Origin: Methanocalculus sp. MSAO_Arc2
Lineage (GTDB): Archaea; Halobacteriota; Methanomicrobia; Methanomicrobiales; Methanocorpusculaceae
DNA: 10,190 bases
Reading direction: 5' to 3'
Assembly: GCA_003838065.1 (NCBI GenBank)
Contig: QZAC01000087.1
Location: 1-10,190, forward strand
The position numbers were made by a program, and so were the translations under genes. A model generated the notes under the pieces. The model was not told the origin of the DNA. It searched no databases and was given only the letters and a program-made list of their open reading frames with translations. The first letter of the stretch is position 1. Every line of letters starts with the position of its first letter. This document shows positions 1-6,424 of this stretch, piece by piece.

Positions 1-95
1 ATCGATCTGGTGTGGATCACACGGGACCATCCCATCTCATTGCCAGGATCCCTTCAGATGATCTACCCGGTGCATCCCTTGTCTGCCTCTTCTGA
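1..95 (+). CDS. Possible C-terminal tail of an upstream gene (very tentative)
   Basis: The frame beginning at base 3 is open from the left edge to a TGA at 93-95. It would encode about 30 residues, including GVDHTGPSHLIARIPSDDLP. Its codons (many GAT, CTC, ATC, GCC) resemble those of the clear genes in this window, which is the only support. Another frame is also open here through to 339, but it runs far into the oppositely oriented gene and reads less like protein. No family is recognised, and this may simply be non-coding sequence. Confidence 0.2.
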   Translation, partial: RSGVDHTGPSHLIARIPSDDLPGASLVCLF

Positions 96-206
96 TCGAG
101 GGTGGTTTGCACTTATATCGGGTTCATGGAAGAAAACAGTCCGATCTCTAATGGCGTCAGGACTGGCACACCCTTTCAAGATGATCAGCACGTGTTTGGG
201 GCGTAC

Positions 207-222
207 AGAAAAAGAGGAGAAG
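207..222 (-). terminator. Candidate T-rich terminator after the leftward secreted-protein gene
   Basis: Read on the minus strand, this is a 16-base pure pyrimidine tract containing five consecutive T, beginning 7 bases after the TAA stop at 231-229. Archaeal RNA polymerase commonly stops at T-rich tracts without a hairpin, so the location and composition fit. The tract is short and unproven. Confidence 0.25.
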
Positions 223-228
223 ATCTAT

Positions 229-732
229 TTAACGTACAATGGTATGGGAGATCTCGGGTATCCCGGTGACATCATACCAGGTTTTGACATATCCATCAGG
301 AAACGCAACCGTTGTCAGATCAGGTGCAAGATCGACTGAGACAAGCGGTGCAAACCAGTACCGCTCAAGTTCATCAACTGCATAGGTAAAGTCAAGAGCA
401 GGCACCCTGTAGACGGTTCCTTCATCAGTTTCACTGACCCGGGCAAGCCCAACAACGCTGAACGTTGCCGAACCGGGAGTTACTGATGAAACGGCTGCCG
501 GCCTGTTATAGGCACGCTCAAGGGCGCGTTTGAGTTCTTGTTCAGGATTTGCGATCCTGAAGAAGACTGCGATCCGCTCTATCCAGTTGAGGGTATAGTC
601 AAAGGTGATCAGGGCGTCCCCGTTCTCCTGCACCTCAAGGGCGAGTTTGTCTGCGGTGAATGCTGCACCGGGTAGAGCAAGGCCGGCAATGAGCACCATG
701 GTGATAAGTACTATAGATCTCCTGGGCATCAT
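229..732 (-). CDS. Small secreted or membrane-anchored protein of unknown function
   Basis: A 167-residue protein of unrecognised family. Residues 1-27 form a clear export signal: MMPRR, then a hydrophobic stretch, then an Ala-rich end around GAAFTA. The mature part is soluble-looking, with a motif LNWIERIAVFF near residues 49-59 that could be an amphipathic helix, followed by alternating strands. The frame is open further upstream, to an ATG at 822, but that would run over the divergent promoter and the start of the neighbouring gene. The double ATG at 732/729 puts the signal peptide at the N-terminus and lies 25 bases from the TATA-like box at 753-761, which suggests a leaderless transcript; no Shine-Dalgarno motif is visible. 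It is divergent from the seven-gene operon and shares its promoter region, so a related role is possible but inferred. Confidence 0.75.
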   Translation of the reverse strand: MMPRRSIVLITMVLIAGLALPGAAFTADKLALEVQENGDALITFDYTLNWIERIAVFFRIANPEQELKRALERAYNRPAAVSSVTPGSATFSVVGLARVSETDEGTVYRVPALDFTYAVDELERYWFAPLVSVDLAPDLTTVAFPDGYVKTWYDVTGIPEISHTIVR

Positions 733-752
733 TTTTAAGATTGTATCACAGA

Positions 753-761
753 GTATTATAC
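753..761. promoter_or_regulatory. Palindromic TATA-like box shared by divergent genes
   Basis: The sequence AGTATTATACT (752-762) is a perfect odd-length palindrome, so it reads as a TATA-like element on both strands. Its centre, 757, lies 25 bases from the ATG at 732 on the minus strand, the usual archaeal TATA-to-start spacing, giving a leaderless message. On the plus strand, transcription would begin near 782, leaving about 20 bases of leader that contain the Shine-Dalgarno motif at 792-795 before the ATG at 802. No separate better TATA box is visible in the 69-bp spacer. Assigned by position and composition only. Confidence 0.5.
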
Positions 762-791
762 TATTCGGTCTCTGGAAGCCAATCATCATTT

Positions 792-795
792 GAGG
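792..795 (+). promoter_or_regulatory. Shine-Dalgarno motif deciding the start of the first operon gene
   Basis: GAGG sits 6 bases before the ATG at 802. It rules out the in-frame TTG at 790, which would place the motif inside the coding sequence and has no motif of its own. Confidence 0.6.
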
Positions 796-801
796 ATAAT
801 C

Positions 802-1065
802 ATGCAGATCAGATCCAAACATATTGCGGCGGCATCACTGTGCATCTGGATGGTGATTGTCATCTTCTTTATGGTCCTTGCAGAAAGCCCGGATCTTGAG
901 ATCCTGTTTGTCCTCACCCTGATCGGCATGCTGGTGATTGCAGAGCTTGCAGACCCGGTCCATACACGCCCGTTATTCCTCTCCAGGTTTCGCTACATCA
1001 TTGCAGCAGGTGTCCTCATCTTTGGCGCAATCGTTGCACATAAAGTACTGGAGATTCTCGCGTGA
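802..1065 (+). CDS. Small three-helix membrane protein, first gene of the operon
   Basis: An 87-residue protein with three predicted membrane helices: roughly residues 8-27 (AAASLCIWMVIVIFFMVLA), 34-50 (ILFVLTLIGMLVIAEL) and 62-82 (YIIAAGVLIFGAIVAHKVLE). No enzyme motif is visible and the family is not recognised. The ATG at 802 is chosen because GAGG lies 6 bases upstream. Its stop codon overlaps the next gene's start region (TGATG at 1063-1067), so the two are probably coupled in translation. Co-transcription with the MoxR/DUF58 genes suggests it is a small membrane subunit or scaffold of the same machine, which is inference. Confidence 0.8.
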   Translation: MQIRSKHIAAASLCIWMVIVIFFMVLAESPDLEILFVLTLIGMLVIAELADPVHTRPLFLSRFRYIIAAGVLIFGAIVAHKVLEILA

Positions 1066-2903
1066 TGACTATGAGAAAACGGCCTACAAGATCCCGGTTC
1101 ATACTGCCTGCAGCAGCTGTTGCTGCATGTATCTGCCTCCTTCTCATCATTCCGTATTCGGCAGATCCCACACTCTATAGCATAGAGCAGGATGCTGAGA
1201 CACCGCTCCATGACAGAGTCACTGTTCTCCGGCAGATATCCAGGGATTCAACCGGGGTGGCTCTGCCCCTGATGGAAGAGATCTTTGCAGATTCCGGAAC
1301 ACTTGTTCTGAATCTGAACCTAAAAGACTTCAGCTCGGCAGAACGCGACCTTGAGCATTACCTTGCACGGACACGTGAATTTGATAACCTGGTCATCCGG
1401 CTTGACATGTCGCAGTCCGATCTTGACGAATGGCGGCAGCTGAATGCTCAGAATAAAGATGCTCTCCTTACACTCTTTGAGGATACCGAACGCTTCTCAG
1501 AACTTGCGCGGCTTGAGATCGAGTATCGGGATGCCGATGATCCCGATATGCTGTACTCGATCATGTATGAAGGTGAAGCCCTTCGATCAAAGATCAGAGA
1601 GACGGTTGCAGCATATGAGGCCCGGAGCGAGGAGATGATCAGGGTATCTGAACATTTCGAGGTTGATACCACATCATATACTCATAGTGTCGACGATGCC
1701 CAACAAATTGCAGCCGATGTAGATACCGAACAGGAAAAGCGATCTGAAACGATACGGCGTGAGATCCCGCCAGCAGCCCCGATGCAGGTGAGCCTTGGTG
1801 TTGAGCCGTTTGAGGTTTGGTATGGCGACACCCTGACCCTTTCCGGCATGGTTCGGGGGACCAATAACCGTGTGGTCTCGGTCTATCTCGATGGCAGGTT
1901 GTTCAAAGAGGTAACCGCAGCTGAAGACGGGGCGTTCGTTCACCGGGAGACGATCGGAAGGATACGATCTGGCATGCATACCGTCTATGCGACAATCGAT
2001 GGGGCGTTTTCTGATGTACAACATTTCCGTGTGTTCAGATCAAAAACGGCAATCACCCTTGAGAACCCGGGCGCCCAGATGGTTACCGGCCGTCTGGTTG
2101 CAGGGGAGGCAGCCGATATCCCGGTATCTGGCGCTCCTATTAGAATCATCTATCCCTATTATAATTGGCATATGGTCACCACGAGTACCGATGCAGATGG
2201 CCGGTTTTCATTTGACCTAGAGGACTATCTCTGGATCGGAGAGCACCAGATTGCAGCTGTCTTTGATGATACTGCATTCCCACTCGAAGAGGCGTCAAGT
2301 GATGCTGTGACCATCACCGTTCTGCCCGAGGAGCGGAGGCTGCTTCCATTTCCCGATCCCGGAACGGAAACAGGCGAAGGATACCCTCTTGCATCCATAC
2401 TTCTTGCGGCAGTGATCATCCTCATCGCATCTGCTGGCGGTATCTGGTACCTGCGGCGGCGCCCGGGGGGTGCTGTTCTGCCAGCTGCACCCAAAATCGA
2501 GGCACCAGCCGATGATCCCGATCAGCTCCAGGATGATGAGATGCCGCCTGAACCAGATGATCCCGATCAGCCCCAGGATGATGAGATGCCGCCTGAACCA
2601 GATGATCTGGCATCCGGGTCACCTGAAGGTGATCCTGGCCTTGCCGCGTACTGGCAGCTGGCAGATATAGATTATCCTTCTGCACTTCGCTATCTCTTTC
2701 ATTCGCTTGCACATAAGGCTGGATTGGATGATCCATCAACAAAAACAACAGGCGATCTCAGGCAGCTGATTCCGGAGGACGAACGTCTGATGATTTGGCT
2801 TTCTGCATATGACCGGGTGCTCTATGGCGGGGCCGTGCCGGATAGAACTGGACGCGCCTGGTTTGAAGACGAGTACCGGGCGCTCAGAGGTGATCTCCGG
2901 TGA
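1062..2903 (+). CDS. Two-helix membrane protein with extracellular Ig-like domains and DUF4129-like cytoplasmic tail
   Basis: A 613-residue protein. Order: membrane helix or signal anchor (about 13-31); a long charged, mostly helical segment (42-235) that may be coiled-coil; an Ig-like domain (241-326); a second beta domain resembling a carboxypeptidase-regulatory or Ig-like fold (328-421, with TDADGRFSFDL); a membrane helix (442-464) followed by RRR, which sets the tail in the cytoplasm; an acidic Pro-rich linker (484-517) holding two 15-residue repeats; and a helical C-terminal domain (525-610) ending with YDRVLYGG and a WFEDEY segment, as in DUF4129 proteins. DUF4129 domains are often found beside MoxR and DUF58 genes, as here. 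The start is uncertain: GTG 1062, ATG 1065 and ATG 1071 are all in frame; GGAG at 1050-1053 is best spaced for GTG 1062. It overlaps the next gene by 4 bases. A role as envelope sensor or scaffold is inferred. Confidence 0.85.
   Translation: MMTMRKRPTRSRFILPAAAVAACICLLLIIPYSADPTLYSIEQDAETPLHDRVTVLRQISRDSTGVALPLMEEIFADSGTLVLNLNLKDFSSAERDLEHYLARTREFDNLVIRLDMSQSDLDEWRQLNAQNKDALLTLFEDTERFSELARLEIEYRDADDPDMLYSIMYEGEALRSKIRETVAAYEARSEEMIRVSEHFEVDTTSYTHSVDDAQQIAADVDTEQEKRSETIRREIPPAAPMQVSLGVEPFEVWYGDTLTLSGMVRGTNNRVVSVYLDGRLFKEVTAAEDGAFVHRETIGRIRSGMHTVYATIDGAFSDVQHFRVFRSKTAITLENPGAQMVTGRLVAGEAADIPVSGAPIRIIYPYYNWHMVTTSTDADGRFSFDLEDYLWIGEHQIAAVFDDTAFPLEEASSDAVTITVLPEERRLLPFPDPGTETGEGYPLASILLAAVIILIASAGGIWYLRRRPGGAVLPAAPKIEAPADDPDQLQDDEMPPEPDDPDQPQDDEMPPEPDDLASGSPEGDPGLAAYWQLADIDYPSALRYLFHSLAHKAGLDDPSTKTTGDLRQLIPEDERLMIWLSAYDRVLYGGAVPDRTGRAWFEDEYRALRGDLR
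2511..2606 (+). repeat. Tandem 45-bp in-frame repeat in the acidic linker
   Basis: Two adjacent 45-bp units (2511-2555 and 2556-2600) differ at a single base (CTCC versus CCCC), and the first 6 bases of a third unit follow. Each codes for 15 residues reading DDPDQxQDDEMPPEP. The unit lies between the second membrane helix and the DUF4129-like domain, so it changes linker length without altering the frame. The near identity points to a recent duplication. Confidence 0.9.
2887..2894 (+). promoter_or_regulatory. Strong Shine-Dalgarno motif within the upstream gene
   Basis: GAGGTGAT matches the archaeal 16S rRNA 3' end over eight bases and lies 5 bases before the GTG at 2900. It supports that non-ATG start, which overlaps the previous stop codon as GTGA. 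Confidence 0.7.
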
Positions 2904-3760
2904 GACCGCCGCTTTTCATTGCCGCAATCATCATCCTCCTCACCCTGGGAGCAGCCGGCGTCCATCTCCAGGCAACAACAGCAGACCTCTCCCGGTTCAA
3001 CCCGGGATGGAGCGGTACCGCAGCATTTTACTCGCATGCAGAGAGCATGGGTGCCAGTATCCACACGCCAGGGACGGTTATACCCGCTGATACGGGCCGC
3101 TACATCATCATCGCACCCCGGGACGCAGGTGCAATAGAGGAGGTCAACACTGTCCTTGCAAACGGGGGGACCGTCATTATCGCTGATGAGGAGGGAGGAT
3201 CAGATGCACTGCTCATGGCAACAGGGTGCGAAATGCGGGTCATCCCCGGCAACCTCTCGAGTGTTGACATGGAGTTTAACACCCCGAGAACGATCATGGC
3301 ACAGGTGCGTTCAGACCACACACTCTTCTTTGATGTGGAGACGCTGGTCTTCAACCGGCCCGCCTATATTGAAGGGGGAGAACCCCTGGTCAAAAGCTCT
3401 GTTCTCTCATGGGTGGATGTATCCGGCGACGGCCGGCCGGGACCCGGTGAGCCGCTTGACCGCTATACCCTGATTGCCCGCGAGGAGGTAGGTGCAGGCG
3501 ACGTCATCCTGATAGCAGATGCAAGCCTCTTTACCACCACCATGCAGCAGGTCAGGCAGCTTCAGGACAACAAACAATTGCTGGACAATCTCCTCTCCCA
3601 TGAGAGGACCGTGGTGGATGCAGTCTACGGCAGGCCTGCCGATGCCGATGGCCCGGCATACTATGTCCATACAATTACATCCGCACCAATAAGTACCATC
3701 ATCCTCATACTACTGTTGATGGTCTTTGTGGCCGCCGCGTTTAGAAAAAAGATACTCTAG
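2900..3760 (+). CDS. DUF4350 domain membrane protein
   Basis: A 286-residue protein with a membrane helix at about 5-22, a DUF4350 domain outside the membrane (about 35-215), and a second helix at 265-281 followed by a short basic tail (RKKIL). DUF4350-type features are the NPGWSGTAAFYSHAESMG segment (34-51), the buried strand with a turn GGTVIIADEEG (89-99), and the strand VILIADASLF (202-211) followed by the NKQLLDNLL helix (224-232). Such domains resemble the GldG-like or glutamine-amidotransferase-like fold; no catalytic triad is evident. DVSGDGRPGPGE (173-184) looks like a calcium-binding EF-hand or dockerin-type loop. GTG start with a strong ribosome site, 4-base overlap with the previous gene. 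DUF4350 genes commonly sit with DUF4129, MoxR and DUF58 genes, which fits this operon. The biochemical role is unknown. Confidence 0.88.
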   Translation: MRPPLFIAAIIILLTLGAAGVHLQATTADLSRFNPGWSGTAAFYSHAESMGASIHTPGTVIPADTGRYIIIAPRDAGAIEEVNTVLANGGTVIIADEEGGSDALLMATGCEMRVIPGNLSSVDMEFNTPRTIMAQVRSDHTLFFDVETLVFNRPAYIEGGEPLVKSSVLSWVDVSGDGRPGPGEPLDRYTLIAREEVGAGDVILIADASLFTTTMQQVRQLQDNKQLLDNLLSHERTVVDAVYGRPADADGPAYYVHTITSAPISTIILILLLMVFVAAAFRKKIL

Positions 3761-3769
3761 TGTGCAATT

Positions 3770-4735
3770 ATGTCAGAACAAACCAATATCCAGGATTTCT
3801 CAAAGACATATGAAGAGATCAGAAATCTCATGAATCAGTTCCTCGTTGGGAAAGATCACCTTATCGAACTGATCACCATCGCACTCCTCTCAGATGGGCA
3901 TATCCTGATCCAGGGAGTTCCAGGAACCGCAAAGACGACTCTTGCGAAAGCCTATGCCAGGCTGCTTGGATACACCTTCTCCCGCGTCCAGTGTGCTGTT
4001 GATACGCAGCCATCCGATATTCTGGGCCTGAGATGGTATAATCAGGAAACAAAGGATTTCTCTCTCTGGAAAGGCCCGATATTTTCAAATATTCTCCTGA
4101 TTGATGAATTAAACCGGCTGAACCCAAGGACGCAGAGCGCATTTGTCGAAGCAATGAGCGAGCGGCAGGTGACGATCGATGGAGAGACCCACCGCCTGTC
4201 GGAACCCTTCTTTGTCATGGCAACGCAGAATCCTTATGAGTTTGAGGGTACATTCCCGCTTATCGAGGCGCAGAAGGACCGGTTTATGTACAGTTTCATC
4301 TCCGGATATCTCAACCGGGATGATGAGCTCGAGGTGATCCGGAGACTTCACCAGGGGAAGCTGGACTGGGATGCCTATGTCGCTATGCTTGATGCGTATG
4401 CAGGCACAATTGATCTCCGCTCGCTGCGTTATACAGTTGCATCGGTATATTGTGATGAGCGGGTGGCACACTATATCCGTGATCTTGTTCTGGCAACCCG
4501 GGAGCATGGCGACATCGCCCTTGGTGCAAGCACGCGGGCATCGATTGCGTTTTATAAAGGAAGCAAAGTGGTTGCAGCACTTCATGGCCGCGACTTTGTC
4601 ACGCCAGACGATGTCCGGGAGATTGCATTGAATATTTTACACCACCGTCTGATCCTCCGCCGTGAGGCAGAGATAGCCGGGGTCACAATCGATTCGGTCA
4701 TCAGGGATATTATCGGGTCAGTCGAGGTGCCGTGA
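3770..4735 (+). CDS. MoxR-family AAA+ ATPase
   Basis: A 321-residue cytoplasmic ATPase of the usual MoxR length. Visible motifs: Walker A GVPGTAKTT (49-57), Walker B ILLIDELNR (108-116), sensor 1 ATQNP (151-155), arginine finger region EAQKDRF (166-172), and sensor 2 GASTRAS (252-258) in the small helical lid domain. All ATP-binding and hydrolysis residues appear intact. The segment PLIEAQKDRF differs from the common PLPEAQLDRF, a minor variation. MoxR ATPases form hexamers and are thought to act as chaperones that mature or insert cofactors into partner complexes, usually together with von Willebrand-like or DUF58 proteins; the DUF58 gene begins 1 base after this stop. The ATG at 3770 lies 9 bases after the previous stop and has no obvious Shine-Dalgarno motif, unlike most genes around it, so its translation may depend on coupling to the DUF4350 gene. 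Confidence 0.97.
   Translation: MSEQTNIQDFSKTYEEIRNLMNQFLVGKDHLIELITIALLSDGHILIQGVPGTAKTTLAKAYARLLGYTFSRVQCAVDTQPSDILGLRWYNQETKDFSLWKGPIFSNILLIDELNRLNPRTQSAFVEAMSERQVTIDGETHRLSEPFFVMATQNPYEFEGTFPLIEAQKDRFMYSFISGYLNRDDELEVIRRLHQGKLDWDAYVAMLDAYAGTIDLRSLRYTVASVYCDERVAHYIRDLVLATREHGDIALGASTRASIAFYKGSKVVAALHGRDFVTPDDVREIALNILHHRLILRREAEIAGVTIDSVIRDIIGSVEVP
4724..4729 (+). promoter_or_regulatory. Shine-Dalgarno motif for the DUF58 gene
   Basis: GAGGTG lies 7 bases before the GTG at 4737 and supports that start. The GTG at 4732 is in another frame. Confidence 0.6.
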
Positions 4736-4736
4736 G

Positions 4737-5975
4737 GTGCTGCCGACACCTCTCTCTCGCGGTATCGGGGCAGCCGGCATACTCACCGTCGCAGTCGGAG
4801 GAGCCATGGGGAGCATGCCGGCGGTGGTGGCCGGGTCCCTGCTTCTCATCTTCCTGCTCACAAGAGGGCATATATTCTCCTCAAAAGAGAAGCAGGTGAT
4901 CAAGAGCTTCTCTTGTGAACGGACCTGTGATAATTCAATTGTCCGGCAGTACAGCATGATCACCGTCACCCTGGCCGCTCACCTGGACCTGCCGGACGGG
5001 TGTTCTGTTACCGTGCGGGATATGCCGGGTCCTGGTTTTGAGCATGTTTTTGAAGATCCCACCCTCGATCCTGCTTACGCATCTGAGATCACGTACAGAA
5101 TCAGGGCAATTGCACGGGGAGCGGTTGTGTTTCATGGTGTTTCCATCGAACTTACCGATCCCTTTTTTACCAGTACAGTACTCTTCTCCCGTGACCAGGA
5201 CCGCACCCCCACCATCAATGTCCAGCCCGCAGGCTCAAAGGTGGTTTCCCCTGGCGATTCCGGTATCTATGGACAGAAAGATTCACGCATGGAGATCTCG
5301 CCAACCGGGTCTCTGATCAGATCGTATCGTGAGTACATATCTGGTGACAGTCTCCGCCAGATAGACTGGAAGATGACCGCCAGGGCCGATCGGCTCATGA
5401 TCCGCGAAACCTTTGCGCAGCGGGGGGAGGTACCGGTTATTGTTCTGGATATTCCACAAGACGCATCGATTCGTGACATGCTCATCGGGTATGCGACCGG
5501 GACGGTTGAAGCGTCTTTGCGGATATCGCATGCAGTTTCTCTTCTGGCAGTCAGTGGCGGTGATGTGGTCCGGTTCCTCCCTGACGAGCGGCAGGCATCC
5601 CGGGTGCTTGCCGCCATCCGTGACCTTTCCCTGCCTTCCCGAAAAACCCATTTCTACCGGTATGCATCAGATGCAGATATCCTGCGCACAACAACATCCA
5701 CCCTCCCCCAGAGCCCTCTTAGAACATGGTATGGTGCGGTCCTTGAGAAGAGGGGGCTGCCTGCGTTTGAGGCTGAATGTGTGCGGGCATTCTCAAAGAC
5801 ACGTGGAACATCGGTCATTCTGCTCAGTGCGCTCTCCGGAGATATCAGCCACATCGGGATGATTGGGAGGGCTGCAAAGCGGATGGGTCTTGCTGTTCAT
5901 CTGCGGATGCCCACTCAGTATTCATCCCGGATATACCAGCAGGTCTATCCATTTGATTCTGTCGGGGTGATCTGA
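4737..5975 (+). CDS. DUF58 domain protein, MoxR partner
   Basis: A 412-residue protein. Two adjacent membrane helices at the N-terminus (about 7-24 and 27-43) are followed by a beta-rich region (50-165) with ARGAVVFHGVSIELTDPF, the usual DUF58 lead-in. The signature is YREYISGDSLRQIDWKMTAR (197-216), matching the conserved Y-x5-GD-x2-R-x-IDW-K pattern. A von Willebrand A-like domain follows, with strand VPVIVLDIP (232-240) and strand TSVILLSALSG (358-368). The metal-site motif DxSxS expected in true von Willebrand A domains is not seen after that first strand (it reads DIPQD), as is common in DUF58. GTG start, 1 base after the MoxR stop, so the two are surely co-expressed. Known families suggest it is the membrane-bound partner or substrate adaptor of the MoxR ATPase; the actual client here is not known. 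Confidence 0.95.
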   Translation: MLPTPLSRGIGAAGILTVAVGGAMGSMPAVVAGSLLLIFLLTRGHIFSSKEKQVIKSFSCERTCDNSIVRQYSMITVTLAAHLDLPDGCSVTVRDMPGPGFEHVFEDPTLDPAYASEITYRIRAIARGAVVFHGVSIELTDPFFTSTVLFSRDQDRTPTINVQPAGSKVVSPGDSGIYGQKDSRMEISPTGSLIRSYREYISGDSLRQIDWKMTARADRLMIRETFAQRGEVPVIVLDIPQDASIRDMLIGYATGTVEASLRISHAVSLLAVSGGDVVRFLPDERQASRVLAAIRDLSLPSRKTHFYRYASDADILRTTTSTLPQSPLRTWYGAVLEKRGLPAFEAECVRAFSKTRGTSVILLSALSGDISHIGMIGRAAKRMGLAVHLRMPTQYSSRIYQQVYPFDSVGVI

Positions 5976-5977
5976 GC

Positions 5978-6424
5978 ATGCAGATATACACGGTGTTGCA
6001 ATGGATATTTCTCGGGTTCTCTGGTGCTGTTCTCCTCGCATATGATCCGGTTCTCTTTATTGTGTGGCCGATTGCGCTTTTTGGGATGGTGTATGCACGA
6101 CGTGTTCGGGATGATCCGATCATCATCCTCTGCTCGGGGGTGCCGGCAGCGGTGGCTGTTGGGTATGCATCCCTTGTATTTTCAGTCATTGCCATTGCGA
6201 TCCTTTTTGTTCTTGCCACCGGATCACCTGATCTCATCTCCCGGAAGCATATTGCCTCTGCAGTGCTGCCTGTTGTGGGATCGCTTCTTGTTGTGGGTGC
6301 CCTCCCTCTTGTTCACCCATTCACTGCATCACTGCTTGTGTTGTCTGCATTTGCAGCAGGAGCGGTCGTTCTCTACCTGATGGCATATTCAGTACGCAGG
6401 AGTGTACGGGGTGATCAGCTATGA
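5978..6424 (+). CDS. Polytopic membrane protein of unknown function
   Basis: A 148-residue, very hydrophobic protein with five or six predicted membrane helices (about 6-21, 23-40, 47-82 as one or two, 92-112 and 117-137) and a basic cytoplasmic-looking end (RRSVRGDQL). Charged loops are ARRVRDD (40-46) and SPDLISRKH (83-91). The family is not recognised. GGTGATC at 5966-5972, 5 bases before the ATG, sets the start, 2 bases after the DUF58 stop. It overlaps the following gene by 4 bases (ATGA). It is probably a membrane component of the same operon-encoded assembly. Confidence 0.85.
   Translation: MQIYTVLQWIFLGFSGAVLLAYDPVLFIVWPIALFGMVYARRVRDDPIIILCSGVPAAVAVGYASLVFSVIAIAILFVLATGSPDLISRKHIASAVLPVVGSLLVVGALPLVHPFTASLLVLSAFAAGAVVLYLMAYSVRRSVRGDQL

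Noticed and set aside
126..269. 47-codon plus-strand frame with a TATA-like stretch (CTTATAT, about 110-116) just upstream
   Set aside because: The TATA-like stretch is only about 12 bases from the ATG, too close for an archaeal promoter, and the frame also runs into the opposite gene.
10..339. Open reading frame of 109 codons on the plus strand at the left edge
   Set aside because: It overlaps the 3' end of the well-supported leftward gene by 111 bases, has no ribosome site, and its translation shows no recognisable protein features.
790..801. TTG start four codons upstream of the first operon gene's ATG
   Set aside because: The Shine-Dalgarno motif GAGG lies inside this extension and is well spaced for the ATG at 802.
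733..822. N-terminal extension of the leftward secreted protein to the ATG at 822
   Set aside because: It would bury the signal peptide 30 residues in, cover the divergent promoter and overlap the first operon gene.
2422..2748. 108-codon minus-strand frame with repeated HPGADRDH units
   Set aside because: It is the shadow of the 45-bp tandem repeat on the other strand of a clear gene; the repeat has its sense in the plus-strand linker.
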